Source: Pedomonas sp051304405 (lineage in GTDB: Bacteria > Pseudomonadota > Alphaproteobacteria > Sphingomonadales > Sphingomonadaceae). From it: DNA of 64,000 nt. Each line of letters begins with the position of its first letter. Positions within the stretch are counted from its first letter, which is position 1. Position numbers and translations under genes: made by a program. The notes below the pieces were generated by a model. It did no database searches. It worked only from the letters and a program-made list of their open reading frames with translations, and was not told the DNA's origin. Positions 57,071 through 64,000 of the stretch are shown piece by piece. The DNA lies in assembly GCF_051304405.1 (NCBI RefSeq), contig NZ_JBPPGG010000001.1, positions 682,001 to 746,000 on the forward strand, read 5' to 3'.

Positions 57071-57700
57071 TCAGGCGCGGCGCCGGCGTCCCGCAAATCC
57101 TAGGCCGGCAAGCCCCACGCCCAGCAGCGCCAGCGGCGCGGGCTCGGGCACTTCCGTCGTCCTTGGCGCGAGCCAGAAGCTGATGTGAGACAGGCCCGGC
57201 GTCTTGCCGCCGCCATTGACGAGCGCCGCCGTCGAGAAGGTGCCCGAATTGGCGCCGCCGCCGGCAAGTTCGTAAAGGATGTAGGAGTTGGCCGCCTTGA
57301 TCGTGATGTATTTGACGAAGACGTTCGGATCGAGAATGCGCCACTCGCCGGTCAGGATGCCGCCGCCGTCCTTCGTGGTGATCGGCGTGATCTCGAACAG
57401 GCTCGAGTCGACGCCCGCCTCGTACTTGCCATACAGCGAGATATCCACCGCGACGCCCGTCGCCACCCGGATGGCGTTCTCGACGGCCACTTCCTTGTCG
57501 TTGGAGGTGTAGACGTCAAACGGGTCGTTCTTGGAGGCAACGCACCCGTCGATGACGAGGTTGATGCTTGTGGTGTTGTTTCCACCAGGGCCCTCGATGC
57601 AATTCACCGCCCCAGCGTCCGCCTCACCGGCCGGCGTGAGGAAGGCGCAGGCTGCAAGCAAAGCCGATCCGGCGAGCTTCCGCAAACCTGACGACATCAT
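57071..57700 (-). CDS. PEP-CTERM sorting domain protein
   Basis: 209 residues from ATG 57700, preceded by GGAGGAACCT. A signal peptide (LRKLAGSALLAACAFLTPAGEADA) is followed by a secreted domain of about 150 residues that I do not recognise, rich in Asn and Thr. The C-terminus has VPEPAPLALLGVGLAGLGFAGRRRRA split as the PEP motif, a membrane segment and an Arg cluster, the exosortase recognition signal. It should be exported and processed by an exosortase encoded elsewhere. Confidence 0.85.
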   Translation of the reverse strand: MMSSGLRKLAGSALLAACAFLTPAGEADAGAVNCIEGPGGNNTTSINLVIDGCVASKNDPFDVYTSNDKEVAVENAIRVATGVAVDISLYGKYEAGVDSSLFEITPITTKDGGGILTGEWRILDPNVFVKYITIKAANSYILYELAGGGANSGTFSTAALVNGGGKTPGLSHISFWLAPRTTEVPEPAPLALLGVGLAGLGFAGRRRRA

Positions 57701-57918
57701 AGGTTCCTCCTGGTTGTACCCGCTTGTACACCGCTTACGCATTCGCGACACTTGCACCCAAGCGACGCTTGCCGATATGTGATGCTTACAAGCAAGCAAC
57801 AACTGTGCCACCGGCTGTTTTCCGCCGATTCCCGCATGTTTCGCACACGAAACTAGCATCAAATTGTTAAAACTTCCGACTCTTGCGCCGGAAATCCGCC
57901 GGTGGCACGCCCGCGCCC

Positions 57919-59229
57919 CTATTTGCCGAGAATCGACAGGGCGGCCGCCGTCATGGCCTCGACGCCGGTGGCGAGCGTCGGCTGCGGATCGGGGGCGAAG
58001 AAGGGCGAATGCAGCGACGGCAGCGTCTTGCCCGATTTCTGCGCCTCGTCCCAGGTGGACTGCTTGACCGCGCCCAGCCAGAAAAGCGTGCTCTCCAGCG
58101 AGCGGTCGGCCCGCCAGTACCGGGCGAAATCCTCGCCGCCCATGACCGGCGTGGTCTCCACCACCCGGTCCGCGCCGAAGCGGGCCTTGAACACCTCGGC
58201 CAGCCGGGTGCTCTGGGTCTCGGTGTTGAAGACGGCCGGGGTGTTCTCGTTTTTCACCTCGACCACCGGCCACAGCTCCTGCGGCAGCCCGAAGGAGGCA
58301 GCCTGCCCTTCGGCGATTCGCCGGATGCCCGAGAGCAGCTGCTCGCGCACTTCGTCGGTGTAGGAGCGCACGGTGAGCTGCAACTTCACGGTGTCGGGGA
58401 TGATGTTGTGCTTGGTGCCGCCATGGATGGAGCCCACCGTCACCACCGCCGGATCGGCCGGATTGGTGTTGCGGCTGACCAGGGTCTGGAGGGCGTTGAC
58501 GATCTGCGCGGCCAGCACCACCGGATCCTTCGTGGTGTGCGGATAGGCACCGTGGCCGCCGATGCCGCGGATGGTCACGTCCACCGAATCGACGTTCGCC
58601 ATGGCGAAGCCCGCGTGAACCCCGACCGAGCCCGCCGGAATCCCCGCATTCACGTGCAGGGCGACCACATGGTCGGGCTTGGGAAAGCGCTCGTAGAGCC
58701 CGTCCTCCAGCATGGCGCTGGCGCCGCTGCCCCGCTCCTCGGCGGGCTGGGCGATCATCACCAGCGTGCCGCGCCACTGGTCCTTCAGGGCGGCGAGTCG
58801 GCGGGCCGTGCCCACCCAGGCGCTCATGTGGATGTCGTGGCCGCAGGCGTGCATCACCGGCACCGTGGCGCCCGAGTCGTCCTTGACCGTCACGGTCGAA
58901 GCGTAGGGCAGGCCGGTCTGCTCCTGCACCGGCAGCGCGTCCATGTCCGCGCGAATCAGCAGGGTCGGCCCCTCGCCGTTCTTCAGCACGCCGACAACGC
59001 CATGTCCGCCGACGCCGGTGGTCACCGAGGTGAAACCGGCCTTCTTCAGCTCCGCCGCCATGCGGGCGGAGGACTTCACCTCATGAAACGACAGTTCGGG
59101 GGACTTGTGCAGGTCAACGTAGAGGTTCTGCAGGTAAGGCAGGTCCGCCGCGATCGCGTCCCGCAACGGATCGGCGCTGGCAGGCGTGGCAAGAAGCATG
59201 GCCGCAAGGCCGGCAACCCAAGTACGCAT
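57919..59229 (-). CDS. Secreted M20 family amidohydrolase (hippurate hydrolase-like)
   Basis: 436 residues from ATG 59229. A signal peptide (VAGLAAMLLATPASA) makes it periplasmic, unlike most M20D enzymes. Metal site residues are Cys129 and His131 in MHACGHDIHMS, Glu164-Glu165 in AEERGSGA, His in VALHVNAG and His near the end in LHSPFF. The dimerisation insert includes GIGGHGAYPHTTKDPV. Likely removes an acyl or carbamoyl group from an amino acid; substrate unknown. Confidence 0.93.
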   Translation of the reverse strand: MRTWVAGLAAMLLATPASADPLRDAIAADLPYLQNLYVDLHKSPELSFHEVKSSARMAAELKKAGFTSVTTGVGGHGVVGVLKNGEGPTLLIRADMDALPVQEQTGLPYASTVTVKDDSGATVPVMHACGHDIHMSAWVGTARRLAALKDQWRGTLVMIAQPAEERGSGASAMLEDGLYERFPKPDHVVALHVNAGIPAGSVGVHAGFAMANVDSVDVTIRGIGGHGAYPHTTKDPVVLAAQIVNALQTLVSRNTNPADPAVVTVGSIHGGTKHNIIPDTVKLQLTVRSYTDEVREQLLSGIRRIAEGQAASFGLPQELWPVVEVKNENTPAVFNTETQSTRLAEVFKARFGADRVVETTPVMGGEDFARYWRADRSLESTLFWLGAVKQSTWDEAQKSGKTLPSLHSPFFAPDPQPTLATGVEAMTAAALSILGK

Positions 59230-59429
59230 GGTCTTTCCCCCGTTTGAAGCCCTGAATTCTGGAAGGCCCCGGTCATATGAGCCCAGATCGCGCCCATCTT
59301 CGCGGCGGAAGCGGGCGCAGCGCAACCGTGTTTCCGCCCTGCCCGCGCAGGATTTCCCTGCGGCGGAACGCGATTTGATACGATCTCGCAACGATTTAAT
59401 CAATTCGTCGCAAACGATCGAACTCTTAG

Positions 59430-59446
59430 TTGACACTCATTCGCAA
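59430..59446. promoter_or_regulatory. Candidate Fur-type iron box upstream of bfd
   Basis: TTGACACTCATTCGCAA has the TTG..CAA ends and an internal (AC)TCATTCG core resembling Fur boxes, 48 bases before the bfd start. bfd is iron-repressed in several bacteria, which fits. It is a weak dyad, so tentative. Confidence 0.4.
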
Positions 59447-59494
59447 AATCAGTTACTTCAAGGCAACCGAGAAACAGACAACCGGGCTCGCCGC

Positions 59495-59689
59495 ATGTAC
59501 GTGTGCATTTGCAATGGCTTACGGGAATCGGATGTCCGCGCTGCCGCGCGCACCACGGGCGAACAGAAACCCCACGCGGTTTATGCCCACCTGGGATGCC
59601 GGTTCGAATGCGGGCAGTGCGCCAGCTTCGCCCGGTCGGTGATCTCGGAGGAGCACAAGGTCGGCCAGCCCCAGTGGCCGGCTGAATAG
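59495..59689 (+). CDS. bfd: Bacterioferritin-associated ferredoxin
   Basis: 64 residues from ATG 59495. Bfd is a [2Fe-2S] protein that reduces and releases iron from bacterioferritin. The four cluster cysteines CxC-x32-CxxC are Cys4, Cys6, Cys39 and Cys42, with an extra Cys35. YVCICNGLRESDVRAA and LGCRFECGQC are family blocks. bfr follows 184 bases later on the same strand. Confidence 0.93.
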   Translation: MYVCICNGLRESDVRAAARTTGEQKPHAVYAHLGCRFECGQCASFARSVISEEHKVGQPQWPAE

Positions 59690-59873
59690 GGCCGGCCCCG
59701 CCAAGGCGGCTCAGGCGCGCAACGATCGAGCCACCGGCGCCCTGCGGGACGCCCGGTTTTTTTGGCGTTCTCCCATTCGCCCCCTCACCCTTTCCGGCCT
59801 TCGGTGATAAGGTGGCCCGATATTTCCTGTGTTTTTTCAGCCGTCACGGCAATGCGGTCAGAAGGAGTTGAAA

Positions 59874-60356
59874 ATGAAGGGCGATCCCGAGGTCATCAAG
59901 CACCTGAACAAGATCCTCAAGAACGAGCTGACCGCGATCAACCAGTACTTCCTTCATGCCCGCATGTTGCAGAACTGGGGCCTCGATCGGCTGGGCGACT
60001 ACGAGTACAAGGAATCCATTGACGAGATGAAACACGCGGACCGCCTGACCAAGCGGATCCTGTTCCTCGATGGCCTGCCCAACCTCCAGTCGCTGAACCG
60101 CCTGCGCATCGGCGAGACCGTGCCGGAGCTGCTGGAAGCAGACCTGGCACTGGAGATGGAGGCCATGCTCGACCTGCGCACCGCCATCGCCTACTGCGAG
60201 TCGATCCAGGACTATGTGAGCCGCGAGCTGCTTGAGGACATCCTCGACTCCGAGGAGGAGCACGTGGATTTCATCGAGACCCAGCTCAACCTCATCCGCA
60301 CCGTGGGTCTGGAAAACTACCTGCAAAAGCAGATGAAGGCCGCCGACGAGGCCTGA
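59874..60356 (+). CDS. bfr: Bacterioferritin
   Basis: 160 residues from ATG 59874, preceded by GAAGGAG. A 24-meric iron-storage protein. The ferroxidase centre is complete: Glu18, Tyr25, Glu51, His54, Glu94, Glu127 and His130. Met52 supplies the haem ligand at the dimer interface. Its neighbour bfd encodes its reductase partner. Confidence 0.98.
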   Translation: MKGDPEVIKHLNKILKNELTAINQYFLHARMLQNWGLDRLGDYEYKESIDEMKHADRLTKRILFLDGLPNLQSLNRLRIGETVPELLEADLALEMEAMLDLRTAIAYCESIQDYVSRELLEDILDSEEEHVDFIETQLNLIRTVGLENYLQKQMKAADEA

Positions 60357-60376
60357 TCGCCGCGCCGAAAGGCCCC

Positions 60377-61456
60377 TCAGGCCGCCGGCATGTCGTGGTC
60401 CCGGATCTCCGGCAGGAAGATCCGGGTCTCCGGCGGCGTTTCGGTGTCAGGGAACACCGCGAATCCGCCAAGGCGCGCCGCCAGGGCGCTCACAGCCGCC
60501 TGACGCAGGCGCGCCGGGGTCGCCCCCTCCTCCGGCCGCGATGCCACCGCCAGCTCCAGCCAGTGCGCGCAGGGCCGGTCCGGCCGGGCGCCGGGTGCGT
60601 CGCGCCCCGTGCGGGAGACGCGCAGCAGCACCTCGCCCTCCCCCTCCAGCCGGTCGCCCGCATCGAGGATCAGGGCGAGCAGCAGTTGCAGCAGCGCCGC
60701 CCGGTGTGCCGCCACCTGGCCGTCCGGCGCGGCAACATCCGCCGACAGTGCGATTCGGGGCGGCAGAACCAGCCGGGCCGCCCGCAGCGCGTCCCGCACG
60801 AGCGCGTCCATGGCGATGCGGCCCGCCACTTCACCCCGAGCCGCCCCCGCGCCGAGGACGGCGCGAACGATGTCCATCACGTCCCCGATCTGCAAGGCGG
60901 CATCCCGGATGAACGCGAGGGAGCGCGCCCGCATGGCGGGGGCCATATCCCCCTCCATGTGGCGGGCAAGGGTCAGAATCGGCTGCAAGTAGTTGTTGAG
61001 GGCATGGCCGCCGCCCGTCACCAGACGCGCCGCCACATCAAGCCCCTGCCCATGCGCGCACGCCCCGGCGCAGGCGGCACTACCGGGCGCAAGGTCCGCC
61101 CCGCCCTCGCCCACGGCAACAACGGTGCTGATCACCCCGGCTCCGGCCCCGGCTTCGGACCCGGCCCCGGCGAACGGGCGATGGCGGAACCGCAGCCAGT
61201 GCGCCCCGTCCGCAAGACCCGCGATATGCTCGGTCGCAACCTCCCGCTGCCCGCCAAGGCATTGCCCGACGGCCCGCTCCACCTCCTCGGCGACGGCGCG
61301 GGGCAGCAGGTCGGCCAGCCGCCCTTCCGGCGAAGGGGCGTTCAGGCCGAACAGGCGGCAGGCGTCATCGTTCGCGGCAATGACGACGATGCCGCCGTCT
61401 GGCGCCCGCCGGGATGCCAGCGCCGGCACGCCGATGGCCTGAACAATGGCCCGCAT
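60377..61456 (-). CDS. PAS-containing degenerate sensor histidine kinase-like protein
   Basis: 359 residues from ATG 61456. Residues about 1-115 look like a PAS domain (GGIVVIAANDDACRLFGL). A helical segment contains GGGHALNNYLQPILTLARHM, aligned with the HisKA phosphoacceptor His (His151). The C-terminal part should be the ATP-binding domain, but the N box is changed (ALILDAGDRL, Asp265 where Asn is expected) and no DxGxG box is visible. It may be a phosphotransferase or a pseudokinase. The region is very rich in Ala and Gly. It converges on bfr, ending 20 bases from it. Confidence 0.65.
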   Translation of the reverse strand: MRAIVQAIGVPALASRRAPDGGIVVIAANDDACRLFGLNAPSPEGRLADLLPRAVAEEVERAVGQCLGGQREVATEHIAGLADGAHWLRFRHRPFAGAGSEAGAGAGVISTVVAVGEGGADLAPGSAACAGACAHGQGLDVAARLVTGGGHALNNYLQPILTLARHMEGDMAPAMRARSLAFIRDAALQIGDVMDIVRAVLGAGAARGEVAGRIAMDALVRDALRAARLVLPPRIALSADVAAPDGQVAAHRAALLQLLLALILDAGDRLEGEGEVLLRVSRTGRDAPGARPDRPCAHWLELAVASRPEEGATPARLRQAAVSALAARLGGFAVFPDTETPPETRIFLPEIRDHDMPAA

Positions 61457-61744
61457 GTGAACCTCGCCCTCCGCCCGTCCCCGGCCGCGCGGGCCGGACC
61501 TGCACCGGCCCCGCGCCCGATAGAACGCACCGGGGGCGGAAAGGCTGGCATCGGAGGCTGGGGAAATTGGTCTGTAAGACCATTGCGGCCCCGGCTTGCC
61601 CGCTCTCCTCCCCGCCAGCGCAGCCGCGCGCAGGAGGCAGGGCCATGGGCGCAAACGCAAACCGGGCCGGAGCAGATCTGCTCCGGCCCGGTGCGCAAGG
61701 TTTCGTCCGGCCGCTGGCCCGGAGGGTGCCCCTCCGGCGCCCCG

Positions 61745-63127
61745 TCAGGCCGCGGCGCGGCCCGCCAGTTCCTGTTGCAGCCCCTCGGCGATCAGGAACG
61801 CCAGTTCCAGCGCCTGCGCCGCGTTCAGGCGCGGGTCGCAGTGGGTGTGGTAGCGGTCGCCCAGGGTTTCGTCGGTGATCGCCACTGCGCCGCCCGTGCA
61901 CTCGGTCACGTTCTGGCCGGTCATCTCCGTGTGGATGCCGCCCGCGTGCGTGCCCTCGGCCCGGTGGATGGCGAAGAACGAGCGCACTTCCATCATGATC
62001 CGGTCGAACGGCCGGGTCTTGTAGCCGGTGCCGGTCTTGATGGTGTTGCCGTGCATCGGGTCGCACGACCACACGACCGAGCGGCCTTCCTTCTTCACCG
62101 CCCGCACCAGCTGGGGCAGGTGCGCCTCGATCTTCTCCGCGCCGTAGCGGGCGATGAGGGTCAGGCGGCCCGGCTCGTTGTCGGGGTTCAGCATATCGAT
62201 GAGTCGCAGCAGCGTGTCCGCGTCCAGCGACGGGCCCACCTTCATGCCGATGGGGTTGCCAATGCCCCGCAGGAACTCCACGTGGGCCGAGCCCGGGAAG
62301 CGGGTGCGGTCGCCGATCCACAGCATGTGGGCCGAGGTGTCGTACCACTGGCCGGTCAGCGAATCCTGACGGGTCATGGACTGCTCATAGCCCAGCAGCA
62401 GCGCCTCGTGGCTGGTGTAGAACTCGGTGCCGCTCAGCTGCGGCGCGGTCTCCGGGCTGACGCCGCAGGCTTCCATGAAGCTCAGCGCCTCGCCGATCCG
62501 GTCCGCCAGCTCGCGGTAACGCTTGGTCACCGGCGAGGAGCCGACGAAATCCAGCGTCCACTTGTGCACCTGGCGCAGGTTGGCATAGCCGCCCTGGGCG
62601 AAGGCGCGCAGCAGGTTCAGCGTGGCCGCCGCCTGCATGTAGGCGCGCAGCATGCGCTTGGGGTCCGGCTCGCGCGCCTCGGGCGTGAACTGGATGTCGT
62701 TGACGATGTCGCCGCGATAGCTCGGCAGGCTGACGCCGCCCACGGTCTCCATCGGCTCGGAGCGCGGCTTGGCGAACTGGCCGGCCATGCGGCCAACCTT
62801 CACCACCGGCATCCGCCCGGCGAAGGTGAGCACCACGGCCATCTGCAGCAGCACGCGGAAGGTGTCGCGGATGTTGTTCGGGTGGAACTCCGCAAAGCTT
62901 TCGGCGCAGTCGCCGCCCTGAAGCAGGAACGCACGGCCCGACGCCACCTCGGCCAGCTCGTTCTTCAGGCGACGCGCCTCGCCCGCAAAAACCAGCGGAG
63001 GATAGGTTTGCAGTTCCTTCTCCACATCCGCCAGCGCCTGTGCATCCGTATAGACAGGCATCTGACGGGCTTCAAAATTCCGCCAGCTGTCCGGGGTCCA
63101 GGGGGTGGACGTTCCCATCTCAGCCAT
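61745..63127 (-). CDS. Class II 3-deoxy-7-phosphoheptulonate (DAHP) synthase
   Basis: 460 residues from ATG 63127. First step of the shikimate pathway, joining PEP and erythrose 4-phosphate. The metal ligand Cys74 in QGGDCAESF is present, with KPRSEP and the DPMHGNTIKT block supplying substrate and metal contacts. Class II enzymes are found in plants and many bacteria and differ from E. coli AroFGH. It lies downstream of the glutathione reductase gene across 104 bases. Confidence 0.97.
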   Translation of the reverse strand: MAEMGTSTPWTPDSWRNFEARQMPVYTDAQALADVEKELQTYPPLVFAGEARRLKNELAEVASGRAFLLQGGDCAESFAEFHPNNIRDTFRVLLQMAVVLTFAGRMPVVKVGRMAGQFAKPRSEPMETVGGVSLPSYRGDIVNDIQFTPEAREPDPKRMLRAYMQAAATLNLLRAFAQGGYANLRQVHKWTLDFVGSSPVTKRYRELADRIGEALSFMEACGVSPETAPQLSGTEFYTSHEALLLGYEQSMTRQDSLTGQWYDTSAHMLWIGDRTRFPGSAHVEFLRGIGNPIGMKVGPSLDADTLLRLIDMLNPDNEPGRLTLIARYGAEKIEAHLPQLVRAVKKEGRSVVWSCDPMHGNTIKTGTGYKTRPFDRIMMEVRSFFAIHRAEGTHAGGIHTEMTGQNVTECTGGAVAITDETLGDRYHTHCDPRLNAAQALELAFLIAEGLQQELAGRAAA

Positions 63128-63175
63128 GATGCACCTCGCCTTTCTTACGCCCGCAACTCCGGGCAACATTCTTAC

Positions 63176-63195
63176 ATATCCGGCTTTCCGGATAT
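63176..63195. terminator. Perfect hairpin between glutathione reductase and DAHP synthase genes
   Basis: ATATCCGG (63176-63183) and CCGGATAT (63188-63195) flank loop CTTT. It lies 36 bases past the gor stop and 49 bases before the DAHP synthase start, so it may be a terminator, a leader hairpin or an operator. No T run follows on the minus strand. Confidence 0.4.
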
Positions 63196-63231
63196 CAGGT
63201 TAATGCGTTGCTTGCGCGACAATGGCAAGCC

Positions 63232-64000
63232 TTAGCGCATGAGCACGAATTCTTCCGCCGCCGTGGGGTGCACGGCGACCGTCTGGTCGAACTGGGCCTT
63301 GGTCGCGCCCATCTTCACGGCGATGGCAATCGCCTGAATGATTTCCGGCGCATCCGGCCCCAGCATGTGGGCGCCCAGCACGCGGTCGGTCTTTGCATCG
63401 ACCACCAGCTTGCACAGCGTCCGCTCCTGCCGTCCGCCAAGGGTAAATTTCATCGGACGGAACTCGGAACGGAATACGCGTATTTCGTGCCCCTCTTTTC
63501 GGGCAGTGTCCTCGTCCATGCCGACCGCCGCCAGCGGCGGCTGGCTGAACACGGCCGACGGCACCTTGTGGTGGTCCGCCCGCCAGTGCTTGCCGCCGAA
63601 CACTGTATCAGAAAACGCGTGGCCTTCCTTGATCGCCACGGGGGTCAGCTGAATCCGGTCGGTCACGTCGCCCACCGCGTAGATGTGGGGGCAGCTGGTC
63701 TGCGAATCGGCATCCACGATGATCGCACCGTTCTCCGCCGTCTTCACGCCTGCGTTCTCCAGCCCCAGGCCGTCGACGTTCGGGCGGCGGCCGATGGCAT
63801 ACATCACCGCGTCGGTCTCGATGATCGCGCCGTCGGTCATGGTGGCGCGAATCGTCCCGCCCTGCCGCTCCAGCCGGGCGATGGAGGCGCCGCCGCGCAT
63901 GTGGATGCCCTTCTGGGCGTAGATGTCCTGAAGCCGGGTCCGCAGCTCGTCGTCCCAGCCGCGCAGGATGGTGGGCGCGCGGAACGCCTGCGTCACCTCG
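63232..64000 (-). CDS. gor: Glutathione-disulfide reductase, C-terminal part
   Basis: About 256 residues of the C-terminus; the start lies beyond the right edge. NADPH-dependent flavoprotein reducing GSSG. The NAD-domain end AIGRRPNVDGLGLENAG, the FAD-binding YAVGDVTDRIQLTPVA, and the dimerisation domain ending VAVHPTAAEEFVLMR with the catalytic His-Glu pair are visible. The active-site disulfide region is outside the window, so a related reductase cannot be fully excluded. Confidence 0.88.
   Translation of the reverse strand, partial: EVTQAFRAPTILRGWDDELRTRLQDIYAQKGIHMRGGASIARLERQGGTIRATMTDGAIIETDAVMYAIGRRPNVDGLGLENAGVKTAENGAIIVDADSQTSCPHIYAVGDVTDRIQLTPVAIKEGHAFSDTVFGGKHWRADHHKVPSAVFSQPPLAAVGMDEDTARKEGHEIRVFRSEFRPMKFTLGGRQERTLCKLVVDAKTDRVLGAHMLGPDAPEIIQAIAIAVKMGATKAQFDQTVAVHPTAAEEFVLMR

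Overview
This window reads as the chromosome of a GC-rich alphaproteobacterium, possibly a member of or close to the Sphingomonadales. The evidence is the complete S10-spc-alpha ribosomal superoperon with rpoA and rplQ at its end, an aa3-type cytochrome oxidase operon in the order ctaC-ctaD-ctaB-small protein-ctaG-ctaE with SURF1 and thrC downstream, secA close to argJ, a class II DAHP synthase, a PEP-CTERM protein and a CIRCE-controlled groESL. No rRNA or tRNA gene was recognised.

Layout. (1) 1-5860 is the right end of an integrative element of visibly lower GC, inserted at the 3' end of guaA. It carries the end of a trbL conjugation gene, an IncQ/RSF1010-type replication pair (repA, repC) behind an AlpA-like regulator, clusters of a TGTCCG/CGGACA motif, and a P4-type tyrosine integrase next to guaA. 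(2) 5861-10200 holds guaA, a hotdog thioesterase, an iron-type alcohol dehydrogenase and a repeat-filled gap. (3) 10201-28669, all on the minus strand, holds rpsL-rpsG-fusA-tuf, then rpsJ through secY-adk, then rpsM-rpsK-rpoA-rplQ. (4) 29370-46090 is mixed housekeeping: secA, a DUF2062 protein, argJ, an S9 peptidase, groEL/groES, sppA, a peroxiredoxin, yqgE, an RNA methyltransferase and a DUF3800 gene. (5) 46117-55569, minus strand, holds the cytochrome oxidase operon, SURF1, thrC, an M16 peptidase and a methyltransferase, with many start/stop overlaps. (6) 55570-64000 holds an orphan [2Fe-2S] oxidoreductase subunit, a DUF2061 protein, a PEP-CTERM protein, an M20 amidohydrolase, bfd and bfr for iron storage, a degenerate sensor kinase, DAHP synthase and the end of glutathione reductase.

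Two features stand out. First, GroES carries a 56-residue, acid-free Ala/Pro/Lys tail with two AT-hook motifs, so the co-chaperonin may bind DNA. Second, a dispersed family of intergenic elements occurs at seven loci. Full copies are bounded by perfect hairpins whose arms differ between copies but stay paired, followed by inverted CTCCC..TTTCG..GGGCCGC ends, with an internal core TTGAATGATTTTAAGGAGC. One copy holds four exact-length 135-bp tandem units, and one left end plus one right end bracket the DUF3800 gene like a cassette.
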